In this document: piece by piece, positions 43,180 to 52,030 of the stretch
Position numbering within the stretch: the stretch's first letter is position 1
Layout: the number at the start of each line of letters is the position of its first letter
NCBI GenBank assembly: GCA_052390415.1
Contig: JBQTGY010000094.1
Span: 7,107-71,106, forward strand
DNA from: JANNWF01 sp052390415
GTDB taxonomy: Bacteria; Pseudomonadota; Gammaproteobacteria; Xanthomonadales; Xanthomonadaceae
Reading direction: 5' to 3'
Length of the DNA: 64,000 nucleotides
The notes under the pieces: generated by a model
What the model saw: only the letters and a program-made list of their open reading frames with translations
The model's database searches: none
What the model was told of the DNA's origin: nothing
Program-made: the position numbers and the translations under genes

Positions 43180-45509
43180 GCGCGGTGCGGGCGCAGCGCG
43201 GCTGGTTTTGCCCACCCTTGCTCTCGCCGTTGTCGGCGGTGCTGATGATCCTTGGGGTTTGCCTGGGATTGCTGCCGCCCGAACTGCCCTCCATGCCCCT
43301 GATCGTGGCCGGCCTCACCACCGCAGGTTTGCTCGCTCTCCGAATTGCAGCCAGCAGGTTGATCGCGCTACCCGTGATCGGCCTGTGCTGGGTGCTGCTA
43401 CACGCGCACTGGGGCATGCAGGCGCGATTGCCTCATGCGCTTGAAGGCGCCGATCTTGCTTTGACGATTCAAGTCATCGATTTGCCCGAGCGTGCCGAGC
43501 GTCAGCAGCGCTTCGTTGCCATCGTGCTCACCCCGCCGCCAGGCGCCCCGGAACTGGCTGGCGAGCAGGTTCGATTGTCGTGGTTCAACGAAACCGCCGC
43601 CGATCTGAAACCCGGCGAACGCTGGCAGGTGACCGCGCGAATGAAGCGGCCACGCGGCACACTCAACCCCGGCGGCTTCGACTACGAACGCTTTGCACTT
43701 GAGCACGGAATTGTCGCCACTGGCTACCTGCGTGACGCGCCTGCGCCATTGCGCCTGCACGATGAAGCCGGTGTGGACGCCATTCGCTTGCGAATTTCCG
43801 CGCAGATGGCGACGGTTCTCGACCAGCCAGCCACGCGTTTCCTGCGTGGTTTGGCTGTCGGTGATCTGCGCGCATTGAGCGGCCCGGATTGGGAGCGCTT
43901 GCGCGCGACGGGACTCACCCACTTGCTGGCCATATCCGGCCTGCATATCGGCCTGCTGGCAGGACTCGGCGCGTTGTTGGCACGGATGATTTACTGGTGT
44001 TGGCCGACCTTGGGCTTGCGCTTGCCGCGACCGTTGGGCATGGCAATGTTGGCACTTCCGTTTGCCACGGCGTATTCGGCATTGGCGGGGTTCGGCTTGC
44101 CGGCCGTTCGCACCCTGCTGATGATCGCCTGCGTGTTGCTGGCGGTGCTTTGGCGACGTGCATTGTTGCCGAGCCAAGGGCTGGCGCTGGCCGCGATCGC
44201 CGCCATCATCGTCGACCCCTTGGCCTTGCTCGGCCCCAGCTTCTGGTTGTCTTTTCTTGGCGTGGCATGGTTGATCCTGTGTTTGCCACGCTCGGTTGCC
44301 GAGACCGGGTGGGCGCGGGGGTTGTTGCGCGCTCAATTGGTCATGAGCCTGGGTCTGTTGCCGCTCAGCGTGTGGTTTTTTGGTCAGGTGTCTCTGGCAG
44401 GTGTCGTCGCCAATCTGTTGGCGGTTCCGCTGGTGACCTTGTTGGTGGTGCCGTTGACGCTCGTCGGGGTTGCCCTGTTGCCCTGGCCCACATTGGCGGG
44501 CGCGTTTCTGGGCCTGGCGGCTTGGCTGATGGATGGGTTGTGGTGGGCAGCGGGGTGGCTGCAAACATTGCCGTGGGCGCAGGTGTTCATGCTCGAACCC
44601 AGTCTGTGGGCAGTATTGCTAGCGTTGCTGGGCTGCGTTTGTTTGCTGTTGCCGCGCGGGGTTCCCGGCAAATGGCTGGCCTCATTGTTGCTGTTGCCGC
44701 TGCTGTTTCCGATGCAGTCGCGGCTGGCCGACGGCGAGTTGTCACTGACCATGATCGACGTCGGCCAAGGACTGTCGGTATTGCTTCGCACCCGCGACCA
44801 CGCCTTGTTGTACGACGCTGGTCCGGCGTTTACCGGCGGACTTGATCTGGGTGAGGCCGCCGTGGTGCCGGCCTTGCACGCACTCGGCGTGCGTCGTCTG
44901 CACATGATGATGATCGGCCATGCCGACAACGACCACGCGGGGGGAGCAGGTGCGGTCAACCGCGCGTTCGCGCCAGCTGCGCTGGTCAGCGGTGAGCCCA
45001 AGCAAGTGGATGCCGCCCAAACCTGCGCTGGAATGCAGGATTGGGTATGGGATGCGGTTCGCTTTTCACTGCTGCATCCACCCGAACACTTTCCTGAGTT
45101 GGGCAACGATTCCTCGTGTGTGTTGAAGGTCCAAACCGTCGGTGGCAGCGTACTGTTGCCTGGCGACATCAACCAAATCATCGAGACGCGCTTGCTGCGC
45201 GATGGATCGCCATCAGTGAACTCGACGGTGTTGGTGGTGCCACATCACGGCAGCTCGGGCTCGTCGAGTCTGGAGTTTGTGCAAGCGGTGTCGCCACGCT
45301 TTGCGCTGATAGCGAGCGGACATCGCAATCGGTTTGAGCATCCGCGCGCCGATGTGGTCGAGCGCTACCTCGCCGCTGACGCAGCAATCCTGGGCACGGT
45401 CGAGAGCGGCGCGATCAGCATCGTGATCCGTCGCGATGGTGAAGTCGCTGTCGCGCATCGGCGCATCTCGCACCGACGTTTCTGGCATGAGTCAGCCCCG
45501 GCGCAATGA
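43176..45509 (+). CDS. comEC: DNA internalisation competence protein ComEC/Rec2
   Basis: The inner-membrane channel for single-stranded DNA in natural transformation (777 residues). It has N-terminal helices, an OB-like domain (DUF4131), the competence membrane core with LTHLLAISGLHIGLLAGLGALL, and a C-terminal metallo-beta-lactamase domain (LTMIDVGQGLSVLLRTRDHALLYDAG, MIGHADNDHAGG). The GTG start overlaps lolD. All parts are present and the frame is open, so the gene looks functional. Confidence 0.95.
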   Translation: MSAVRAQRGWFCPPLLSPLSAVLMILGVCLGLLPPELPSMPLIVAGLTTAGLLALRIAASRLIALPVIGLCWVLLHAHWGMQARLPHALEGADLALTIQVIDLPERAERQQRFVAIVLTPPPGAPELAGEQVRLSWFNETAADLKPGERWQVTARMKRPRGTLNPGGFDYERFALEHGIVATGYLRDAPAPLRLHDEAGVDAIRLRISAQMATVLDQPATRFLRGLAVGDLRALSGPDWERLRATGLTHLLAISGLHIGLLAGLGALLARMIYWCWPTLGLRLPRPLGMAMLALPFATAYSALAGFGLPAVRTLLMIACVLLAVLWRRALLPSQGLALAAIAAIIVDPLALLGPSFWLSFLGVAWLILCLPRSVAETGWARGLLRAQLVMSLGLLPLSVWFFGQVSLAGVVANLLAVPLVTLLVVPLTLVGVALLPWPTLAGAFLGLAAWLMDGLWWAAGWLQTLPWAQVFMLEPSLWAVLLALLGCVCLLLPRGVPGKWLASLLLLPLLFPMQSRLADGELSLTMIDVGQGLSVLLRTRDHALLYDAGPAFTGGLDLGEAAVVPALHALGVRRLHMMMIGHADNDHAGGAGAVNRAFAPAALVSGEPKQVDAAQTCAGMQDWVWDAVRFSLLHPPEHFPELGNDSSCVLKVQTVGGSVLLPGDINQIIETRLLRDGSPSVNSTVLVVPHHGSSGSSSLEFVQAVSPRFALIASGHRNRFEHPRADVVERYLAADAAILGTVESGAISIVIRRDGEVAVAHRRISHRRFWHESAPAQ

Positions 45510-45527
45510 GCGAAGGGCATTGCCCCC
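45500..45527 (+). repeat. GGCGCAAT hairpin, copy at the end of comEC
   Basis: GGCGCAATGAGCGAAGGGCATTGCCCC forms a short hairpin with the CGAAGGGC loop. The same words occur at 63839-63865. It includes the comEC stop codon and could end transcription ahead of exbB. Confidence 0.5.
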
Positions 45528-45628
45528 TGTTGTCGAATCCACAACGCCCGCATCACCGCCACTCCATCGTCACGGTAAGATGCGCCAGCTTTTAGTCAGC
45601 GGCTCAGCGCCGCATTGGAGTTCATCGC

Positions 45629-46273
45629 GTGTGGGAGCTGATCAAAGCGGGTGGCTGGACGATGTGGCCGATCATGGCCTGCGCGGCGCTCGCCGCTGCA
45701 ATTGTTCTGGAGCGGTTCTGGACGCTGCGTCGGCGTGAAGTGATACCGCCCACCCTTGGCCCCGAAGTTCGCGACTGGGCGAATCAACACCGTCTTGAGC
45801 CCGCCCACCTGGACGCGCTGCGGCAGAACTCGCCGCTGGGTGAATTACTCGCGGCTGCCTTGGAAATGCGCCACAAGCCGCGCGAGCAGATCAAGGAGCG
45901 CGTCGAAGACATTGGTCGCCATGTCACCCATGAGCTTGAACGCTTCCTCAATACGCTGGGCACGATAGCCGGGATTTCGCCCTTGCTGGGTCTGCTGGGG
46001 ACGGTGTTCGGCATGATCCGCATGTTCCTCGGCATTCTGGAAACCGGCGTAGGTGATGCCAGCCGTCTGGCCGGTGGCATCGGTGAGGCGCTGATCAGTA
46101 CCGCCGGTGGACTTTGTGTGGCCATTCCAGCGCTGATGTTCCATCGCTACTTCCGTGGTCTGGTGGCCGAGCTGGTCGTGGAAATGGAGAAGCAGGCAAT
46201 CGCGCTGTTGGACACATTGGAAGCCGGCTCACCACGGGCCCCGGTCGCCCGTGGCCGCCGCGTGGGCAAGTGA
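45629..46273 (+). CDS. exbB: MotA/TolQ/ExbB proton channel family protein
   Basis: A 214-residue channel protein that with ExbD converts proton-motive force into mechanical work. It has one N-terminal helix (MWPIMACAALAAAIVLERFW) and two after a cytoplasmic loop (LGTIAGISPLLGLLGTVFGMI, GGIGEALISTAGGLCVAIPALMF). GTG start. The comEC-exbB-exbD-msbA order, found in many relatives, suggests a role in the envelope rather than dedicated TonB work, but TonB itself is not in the window. Confidence 0.9.
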   Translation: MWELIKAGGWTMWPIMACAALAAAIVLERFWTLRRREVIPPTLGPEVRDWANQHRLEPAHLDALRQNSPLGELLAAALEMRHKPREQIKERVEDIGRHVTHELERFLNTLGTIAGISPLLGLLGTVFGMIRMFLGILETGVGDASRLAGGIGEALISTAGGLCVAIPALMFHRYFRGLVAELVVEMEKQAIALLDTLEAGSPRAPVARGRRVGK

Positions 46274-46312
46274 GCGTCGCACTCATGCACCTTCACCCAT
46301 GAGTAGCCCAAC

Positions 46313-46732
46313 ATGAATTTCGGCAGCGGGCGGGCCAAGGACGAAGTCGAGATCAATCTGACCTCGTTGATCGACGTGGTGTTTTGTCTGATCATTTTTT
46401 TCGTGGTCACCACGACGTTTGACCAGCGCAGCGCGATCAAATTGCAGTTGCCGGAAGCCAGCGGCGTGGCCAGCGAAGTCAGCGAACCCCTCATCGTGAT
46501 CATCGATGCCGAAGGGCGCTATTTCATCGGCGGCAACGAGGTGTTGCAGAAGGATGGACCGGCACTGCGCGAAGCCATTCTGGCAGTGGCGGGGGAGGGT
46601 GCCGACCGCGGGGTCAGCCTGCGCGCCGACGCACGCACGCCGCATCAATCGGTGGTGACCGCACTCGACGTGTTGGGTCAACTGGGCTACGAGAAGGTTT
46701 CCATCGCCACGGTGGGCAGCACTCCGCCGTGA
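46313..46732 (+). CDS. exbD: ExbD/TolR family biopolymer transport protein
   Basis: The 139-residue stator partner of ExbB. A single N-terminal helix holds the essential acidic residue (INLTSLIDVVFCLIIFFVV, the Asp in LIDVVF), followed by a periplasmic domain (RADARTPHQSVVTALDVLGQLGYEKVSIAT). The stop overlaps the msbA GTG start. Confidence 0.92.
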   Translation: MNFGSGRAKDEVEINLTSLIDVVFCLIIFFVVTTTFDQRSAIKLQLPEASGVASEVSEPLIVIIDAEGRYFIGGNEVLQKDGPALREAILAVAGEGADRGVSLRADARTPHQSVVTALDVLGQLGYEKVSIATVGSTPP

Positions 46733-48492
46733 GCACATCGGTCGGGGGTGCCTGGCCGACGTATCGTCGGTTGTTGGGTTATGCCAAGTCCTACTGGCTG
46801 CTGTTGGCGCTGGCCATATTCGGCATGCTGGTTGAAGCCGTTGCCGGCACTGCCTTTGTATCGTTGATGGAGCCGCTCATCAACGATGGCTTCATCCAGC
46901 GCGACCCCACCGCCGCGCTGTTGTTTCCTTTGATCATCGTCGGTCTGTTCGTGGCCCGCGGTGTGGCGACGTTCGCCACGGATTACGGCATGGCGCGCGC
47001 CGGCCGCAGCGTAGTTCGCGATCTGCGCCTTGCGTTGTTGGGCAAATATCTGCGGCTGCCGACCACGCGCCTGGATGCCGAGCCAGTACCGGTGCTCGTG
47101 TCGCGCCTGAGCTACGACACCGAGCAAGTCGCCAATGCCAGCAGCGACGCGATCAAGATCCTGGTGACCGACAGCCTGCTCATCATCGGATTGATCGGCG
47201 TGATGCTGTGGCACAGCCCCAAGCTGACCTTGATCATGTTTGTCATTGGTCCATTGATCGGCGGCATCGTCGCGGTGGTGGGCAAGCGCTACCGCAAGCT
47301 CAACAAGACCATTCAAGACCGCGTCGGGCAGATGACCCACGGCGCCGAGCAAGCCTTGGCGGCGCAGCAAGAGGTCAAGGTATATGGCGCGCAAGCCGCC
47401 GAGTTGAAACGCTACGGCGGCTTGGCTAGCGGACTGCTGCGCTTGCAGGTCAAAGTGGAGTCAACCCGCGCATTGTCTTCATCGGCCGTGCAATTGTTGG
47501 CGGCGGTAGCCTTGGCCGTGATCGTATTCGTGGCCGGACGCGAAGCCGCCGCCGCGCGCCTCGACGCTGGCCAATTTGTTTCGCTGATGACGGCGATGAT
47601 GGCACTGTTGCCATCGCTCAAACGCATCACCACCGTGCAGGCTCAGATCTCGCGAGGCCTCGCTGCTGCGCAGCATATTTTTTCGGTGCTTGACCTCGCC
47701 GACGAACCCGACGCTGGCACCCGGTCGTTGGCGCGCGCGCGTGGCGAGCTGCGTTTTGTCGATGTGAGCTTGAGTTATCCGGACCAGCTGCAGCCGGCAT
47801 TGACCGGCATCAGCTTCAGCGCCAGACCCGGCACGGTTACCGCCATCGTTGGTCGCTCGGGTTCGGGCAAGACCAGCCTGGTGCGGCTCATCCCGCGCTT
47901 CTACGAACCCGACTCGGGTTACATCGAACTCGATGGAGCCAAGCTCACCGACTACGCCTTGGCCGACCTGCGTCGGCAAATCGCCTTGGTCGGGCAAAAA
48001 GTCATGCTGTTCGATGCCAGCGTCGCCGCCAACATCAACTATGGCCGCGAAACCGAGTCCGACGCCGAGCTGCTGCGTCAAGCCGCGTTGGCGGCCAATG
48101 CGCTGGAGTTCATTGATCGCTTGCCGGAAGGCATGCAGTCGGCCATTGGCGACAACGGTGGACGCCTGTCAGGCGGTCAGCGCCAGCGTGTGGCCATCGC
48201 CAGAGCCGTGCTCAAGGACGCACCGATCCTGATTCTCGACGAAGCCACCGCCGCCCTGGATCCAGAATCCGAACACATGGTGCAAGCGGCATTGGACCGG
48301 CTGATCCCGGATCGAACCACCCTCGTGATCGCGCATCGACTGGCGACCATTGAACACGCCGATCAAGTGCTGGTGCTGGACCACGGCCGTCTGGTTGAAC
48401 AAGGTACCCACCGCGAACTGTTGGCCCGCGGCGGTCTCTACTCGGTGTTGCATCGGATGCAGTTTCGAGATGAGGCCTTGCCGAGTGTTTGA
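46729..48492 (+). CDS. msbA: Lipid A export ABC transporter MsbA
   Basis: Flips lipid A-core across the inner membrane. The 587-residue fused half-transporter has six helices and an ATPase domain: Walker A GRSGSGKTS, signature LSGGQRQRVAIARAVLKDAP, Walker B ILILDEATAALD. KTIQDRVGQMTHGAEQAL is the typical coupling region. GTG start overlapping exbD. lpxK, which usually follows msbA in this lineage, is absent here; the next gene converges on msbA. Confidence 0.95.
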   Translation: MSTSVGGAWPTYRRLLGYAKSYWLLLALAIFGMLVEAVAGTAFVSLMEPLINDGFIQRDPTAALLFPLIIVGLFVARGVATFATDYGMARAGRSVVRDLRLALLGKYLRLPTTRLDAEPVPVLVSRLSYDTEQVANASSDAIKILVTDSLLIIGLIGVMLWHSPKLTLIMFVIGPLIGGIVAVVGKRYRKLNKTIQDRVGQMTHGAEQALAAQQEVKVYGAQAAELKRYGGLASGLLRLQVKVESTRALSSSAVQLLAAVALAVIVFVAGREAAAARLDAGQFVSLMTAMMALLPSLKRITTVQAQISRGLAAAQHIFSVLDLADEPDAGTRSLARARGELRFVDVSLSYPDQLQPALTGISFSARPGTVTAIVGRSGSGKTSLVRLIPRFYEPDSGYIELDGAKLTDYALADLRRQIALVGQKVMLFDASVAANINYGRETESDAELLRQAALAANALEFIDRLPEGMQSAIGDNGGRLSGGQRQRVAIARAVLKDAPILILDEATAALDPESEHMVQAALDRLIPDRTTLVIAHRLATIEHADQVLVLDHGRLVEQGTHRELLARGGLYSVLHRMQFRDEALPSV

Positions 48493-48552
48493 CCCGAGCA
48501 GTCAGGTTTTGGGCGTCCCTGCCGAGCGCTGCACTGTGTCCCGCACGCCGAC

Positions 48553-49074
48553 TCAGGCGTTCAACAGGTAGGTCAGGTCCAACTGCGCTTCTTCGCAATT
48601 GTCCCCCTCACCCCCACGGTCAATCACCAGAAAATCGCTGATTGCATCCAGGGCGAGCAGCGGGTGATGCCAAGTGCCGCGGTGGAAGTTCACGCCTTCG
48701 CCATCCTTGGCGAGGAACGCGCGGGGGCGGTGATTGGGTGAGATGGCGACCACGATTAGATAGGGCGACTTCGACAGCGGAATGAAGGCTTGGCTACCAA
48801 GAGGATGGCGTTCCAGCATGCGGATCGGGAATGGCAATGGTCGCGGCTGAGCCCGGACCATGCTGATCAGTGGATATCCATTTTCGGCAGCGCAGTCGAC
48901 CTGGCCCAGCGCGTGGAAGCGCTGCGCGGTGCCTTCGTTGATCAGAAAGGTTTGCGTTACGCTGCTGGCTGCAATCACATCGCCGAACGGCGCGAATGCT
49001 GCCGTTGTCAGTGCTTCGACGAGCAGTTGCTGCGGCGAGGCTGTGGGAGACACGTCATCGCGGGCATCCTTCAC
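48553..49074 (-). CDS. allA: Ureidoglycolate lyase
   Basis: Splits ureidoglycolate into glyoxylate and urea, the last step of allantoate breakdown by the allantoicase route. Family segments: FAPFGDVIAAS, GTAQRFHALG, PFPIRMLERHPLGSQAFIPL and the metal-site region VNFHRGTWHHPLLAL. The GTG start overlaps the alc stop (GTGA); a GTG a few codons later is possible. Length about 173. Final gene of the puuE-uraD-alc-allA operon. Confidence 0.92.
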   Translation of the reverse strand: MKDARDDVSPTASPQQLLVEALTTAAFAPFGDVIAASSVTQTFLINEGTAQRFHALGQVDCAAENGYPLISMVRAQPRPLPFPIRMLERHPLGSQAFIPLSKSPYLIVVAISPNHRPRAFLAKDGEGVNFHRGTWHHPLLALDAISDFLVIDRGGEGDNCEEAQLDLTYLLNA

Positions 49075-50087
49075 GCCGGCCGCCCACGCAGCCGCAGCCG
49101 CGATACGCCGCCGTCGGGAAAGATATTGAAGCGGACGTGGCTGACCGGGCCGAGCGGGACGATCTCGTTGGTGAAGTAATGCTGGTGGTTCATGTGCAGG
49201 GACTGCTCGGACAACAAGGTCGGCCAGAACATGGCTTGCGTCACCAGCGATTCCGGCGTGCCGCCGCTCACCTGCATGGCTTGAATCGAGCAGCGGTCCG
49301 GGTAGTTGCCCTTGAAGTGACAGGTGTCGACTTCGATGGCCTCGATCAATCCCGGGCGTGCCAAGGCTATCAGGCACCAGTCGTTGCCCGGTTCACGCCG
49401 GCGGCGGGTTTCCCAGCCATCGCCCATGTGGATGCCGCGTCCAGGCAGCAGCAGGGACGACGCCGGGCCGAAGTGTTGATTGTTGGCGGCGATCACGTTG
49501 CCACCATTCAGCGCCGAGGCCAGATCGATCAAGCCATCGTTGTCGACATTGGCGGGATTGAATTCCGGCACGCCATAGACGCGCAAGCGAGCGAGTCCGC
49601 CGTCGGGAAACAGATTGACGCGTAGATGGGTAATCACCTGGGTGCCGTCACACGCAAAATAGTGATGGCTGTTGCCGCCGAGGTTGACCGAGGGCAACAG
49701 CGGCAGCCACTCGCTGTGGGCGTCTGCATCCGCATTTTCAGCGGTGCCGTAACAGGCGTCGACCGATGCAGCCGGCGGGTAGTTGCCGGTGAAGTGGCTG
49801 GTATCCAGATCCAATCCAAAAATGCGCCCAGGGCGTGCCAAGCGCACGATGCACCAGTCGTGCCCGGCGACACGTTTGCGCCGGCTCTCCCAACCGTCCA
49901 TCCACTTGCCGTTGTCGTCGTATTTGTCGGGGATGAACTGCGCCGGTGCCGGATTGAGCATGCGCTCCTTGTCGGCAAAGAACTCATCGCTGGCTTCAAG
50001 CGCGGTCGCGCCCAAGCGGGCATCGGCGAGATTCACATAGCGATGGGTGAAGTCCGGGGCATTGGGATCAGTGACTATGCGGGCCAT
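49071..50087 (-). CDS. alc: Allantoicase
   Basis: Hydrolyses allantoate to ureidoglycolate and urea. The 338-residue protein is two tandem jelly-roll domains, seen as an internal repeat: GWESRRKRVAGHDWCIVRLARPG with HFTGNYPPA, and later GWETRRRREPGNDWCLIALARPG with HFKGNYPDR. Each half ends with HVRFNIFPDGGVSRLRL-like text. The ATG at 50087 gives MARIVTDPNAP. It lies 25 bases after uraD. Confidence 0.95.
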   Translation of the reverse strand: MARIVTDPNAPDFTHRYVNLADARLGATALEASDEFFADKERMLNPAPAQFIPDKYDDNGKWMDGWESRRKRVAGHDWCIVRLARPGRIFGLDLDTSHFTGNYPPAASVDACYGTAENADADAHSEWLPLLPSVNLGGNSHHYFACDGTQVITHLRVNLFPDGGLARLRVYGVPEFNPANVDNDGLIDLASALNGGNVIAANNQHFGPASSLLLPGRGIHMGDGWETRRRREPGNDWCLIALARPGLIEAIEVDTCHFKGNYPDRCSIQAMQVSGGTPESLVTQAMFWPTLLSEQSLHMNHQHYFTNEIVPLGPVSHVRFNIFPDGGVSRLRLRGRPA

Positions 50088-50112
50088 GCAGGTTCTCTGA
50101 GAGGAATGTAAA

Positions 50113-50649
50113 TCAGACAGCCGGGGTTGGCAGGCCCGACGGGGGCGGGCCAAACAAATCGCGCAAGCGAAATTCGGCGATGTTTTCGATTTGGGTGAGG
50201 GCGGCGGAAAACTCGACCTCGGGCGAGTTGCCGACGCGCGCTTGCAACTGCTCGATGATGCTGCCGCGAGTATGTCCGCGCACCGCCAAAATAAATGGAA
50301 AGCCGAAGCGGTGTTGGTATTGATCGTTCAGTTCATTGAGCTGGGCGAACTCAGCCGGCGTGCAGTCGCGCAGGCCGGCGCCCCCCTGTTCACGGTTGGA
50401 TGCATCGGTGAGTTCGCCGCGCACAGCGGCTTTGCTCGCCAGCTGCGGATGCGCGCGGATCAGGGCCAATTGTTGGTCGACACCGGCACCCGCAACGACT
50501 GCACACATGGCCCGATGCAAATCCGCTACCGATGCAAAGGGACGCGACGGCCAAGCGCCAGTGGCAACCCAAGGCGAATGTTCAAAGATGGTCGCCAGTG
50601 TCAAAGTGAAGGTTGACGCCTCCATGGCATTCAGTTGATCGAGGGTCAT
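50113..50649 (-). CDS. uraD: OHCU decarboxylase
   Basis: Decarboxylates 2-oxo-4-hydroxy-4-carboxy-5-ureidoimidazoline (OHCU) to S-allantoin, the last step of the urate-to-allantoin path. The catalytic His67 is in RAHPQLASKA. ELNDQYQHRFGFPFILAVRGH is the second family motif, and RIxDL-like FRLRDLFG ends it. Length 178. The ATG overlaps the puuE stop. Confidence 0.94.
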   Translation of the reverse strand: MTLDQLNAMEASTFTLTLATIFEHSPWVATGAWPSRPFASVADLHRAMCAVVAGAGVDQQLALIRAHPQLASKAAVRGELTDASNREQGGAGLRDCTPAEFAQLNELNDQYQHRFGFPFILAVRGHTRGSIIEQLQARVGNSPEVEFSAALTQIENIAEFRLRDLFGPPPSGLPTPAV

Positions 50650-51593
50650 GCGCGGACCTCGTCGACTGGTGACGGCGGATGTCGCGCGCGCCAGTGATTG
50701 GCGATATCAATTCGACGACACACCCACACCCGATCATGTTTGCCGATGTGATCGAGGAACCGCTGCAAGGCCACGAGCCGCCCTGGCCGGCCCAACAATC
50801 GACAATGCATGCCGACTGACAGCATGCGCGGCGTCTTCGCGCCTTCTGCATACAGCACATCAAAACTGTCACGCAAATACTCGAAGAAGTGCTCGCCCGT
50901 ATTGAAGCCCTGCGGCGTGGCGAAGCGCATGTCGTTGCAGTCGAGCGTGTAGGGCACGACCAGGTGTTGTTGGGTGCTGCCATCGGCCAGCGCGACCGGC
51001 ATCCAGAGCGGCAAATCATCACCGTAATAATCCGAGTCATAGGCAAAGCCGCCATGTTCGACCAGCAGGCCGCGCGTGTTCGGACTGTCGCGGCCGGTGT
51101 ACCAACCCTGCGGCGCGCTGCCGGTGAGCTCGCGATGTATTTGCACCGCGCGTTGCAGGTGTTCGCGCTCTTCATCGATCGACATGTTCTGGTAATGAAT
51201 CCAACGCCAGCCGTGGGAGGCGATTTCGTGGCCGTTTTCAATGCAGGCGCGGACGAAGTCCGGCTGCCGCTGCATCGCCATTGCCACGCCAAACACCGTC
51301 AACGGCAAGCCACGACGTTCGAATTCTTCGAGGATGCGCCAGCCACCGACGCGCGAACCGTATTCGTAGATCGATTCCATGCTCATGTGCCGCGCGGGAT
51401 ACGCCGCCGCGCCGATGATTTCGGACAGAAACTGCTCGCTGCCAGCGTCACCATGCAAGACGCAGCTCTCGCTACCTTCCTCCACGTTCAACACGAACTG
51501 CACCGCGATCCGCGCGCCGCCGGGCCAGTCGGCGAACGGAGGTTTGCGGCCATAGCCGGTGAGGTCGCGTGGATAGTCAGCAGTGATTGGCAT
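50646..51593 (-). CDS. puuE: Allantoinase PuuE (polysaccharide-deacetylase fold)
   Basis: Hydrolyses allantoin to allantoate without the metal centre of classical allantoinase. The 315-residue protein has YPRDLTGYGRKPPFADWPGGARIAVQFVLN, YEYGSRVGGWRILEEFERRGLPLTVFGVA, NGHEIASHGWRWIHYQ and WYTGRDSPNTRGLL, all characteristic of PuuE. The ATG giving MPITADYPRD is chosen over an upstream TTG. First gene of the purine operon; the operon's promoter should lie in 51594-51731. Confidence 0.95.
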   Translation of the reverse strand: MPITADYPRDLTGYGRKPPFADWPGGARIAVQFVLNVEEGSESCVLHGDAGSEQFLSEIIGAAAYPARHMSMESIYEYGSRVGGWRILEEFERRGLPLTVFGVAMAMQRQPDFVRACIENGHEIASHGWRWIHYQNMSIDEEREHLQRAVQIHRELTGSAPQGWYTGRDSPNTRGLLVEHGGFAYDSDYYGDDLPLWMPVALADGSTQQHLVVPYTLDCNDMRFATPQGFNTGEHFFEYLRDSFDVLYAEGAKTPRMLSVGMHCRLLGRPGRLVALQRFLDHIGKHDRVWVCRRIDIANHWRARHPPSPVDEVRA

Positions 51594-51731
51594 GCGGGTG
51601 GATTGGCTCGGTGCGAAGTTGCGCAAGCGCGATGGTGCGAGTCATCGCCGTCAGACACAAGCGGGTTGGCGGCGATGGCTGTGCCACGCGCGTTATGCTC
51701 GTCCATCGCCCACGACCACACGAGTCAATGC

Positions 51732-52030
51732 ATGCCAGGGACGCAGAAAGAAGTGGTATTCCGATTTTTGGCCGAGCCGGCCGACGTCAATTTCGGCGGC
51801 AAGGTATTCGGCGGCGCGGTAATGAAATGGATCGACCCGGTTTTGCCTGCGCGGTGGGCTGGAGCGGCCAATACAGCGTGACCGCTTACGTCGGTGGCAT
51901 CGCCTTCGAGAAGGCGATCAATATCGGCGACATCGTTGAAGTGCGGGCGCGCGTGCTGCGCACCGGCAGTACCAGCATGCATATCGCGGTCGGCGTGTGG
52001 GCGCGCAATCCGCGCGGCGAGTCCCGCGTT
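51732..52030 (+). pseudogene. Broken acyl-CoA thioesterase (YciA type): frameshift and lost 3' end
   Basis: The start encodes MPGTQKEVVFRFLAEPADVN then FGGKVFGGAVMKWID, the hot-dog thioesterase N-terminus. Near 51835 the frame shifts: the continuation FACAVGWSGQYSVTAYVGGI, then KAINIGDIVEVRARVLRTGS and SMHIAVGVWARNPRGES, lies in another frame. Compared with the family's WIDQAGYACAVGW, about four bases are missing. After about position 52022 the similarity ends and the sequence is the end of the convergent regulator gene, so the last quarter is lost. Two independent lesions argue for a true pseudogene rather than a read error. Confidence 0.85.

Noticed and set aside
43398..44564. 388-codon minus-strand frame opposite comEC
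   Set aside because: Gln/Arg/His-rich mirror of the membrane core of ComEC, no recognisable domain.
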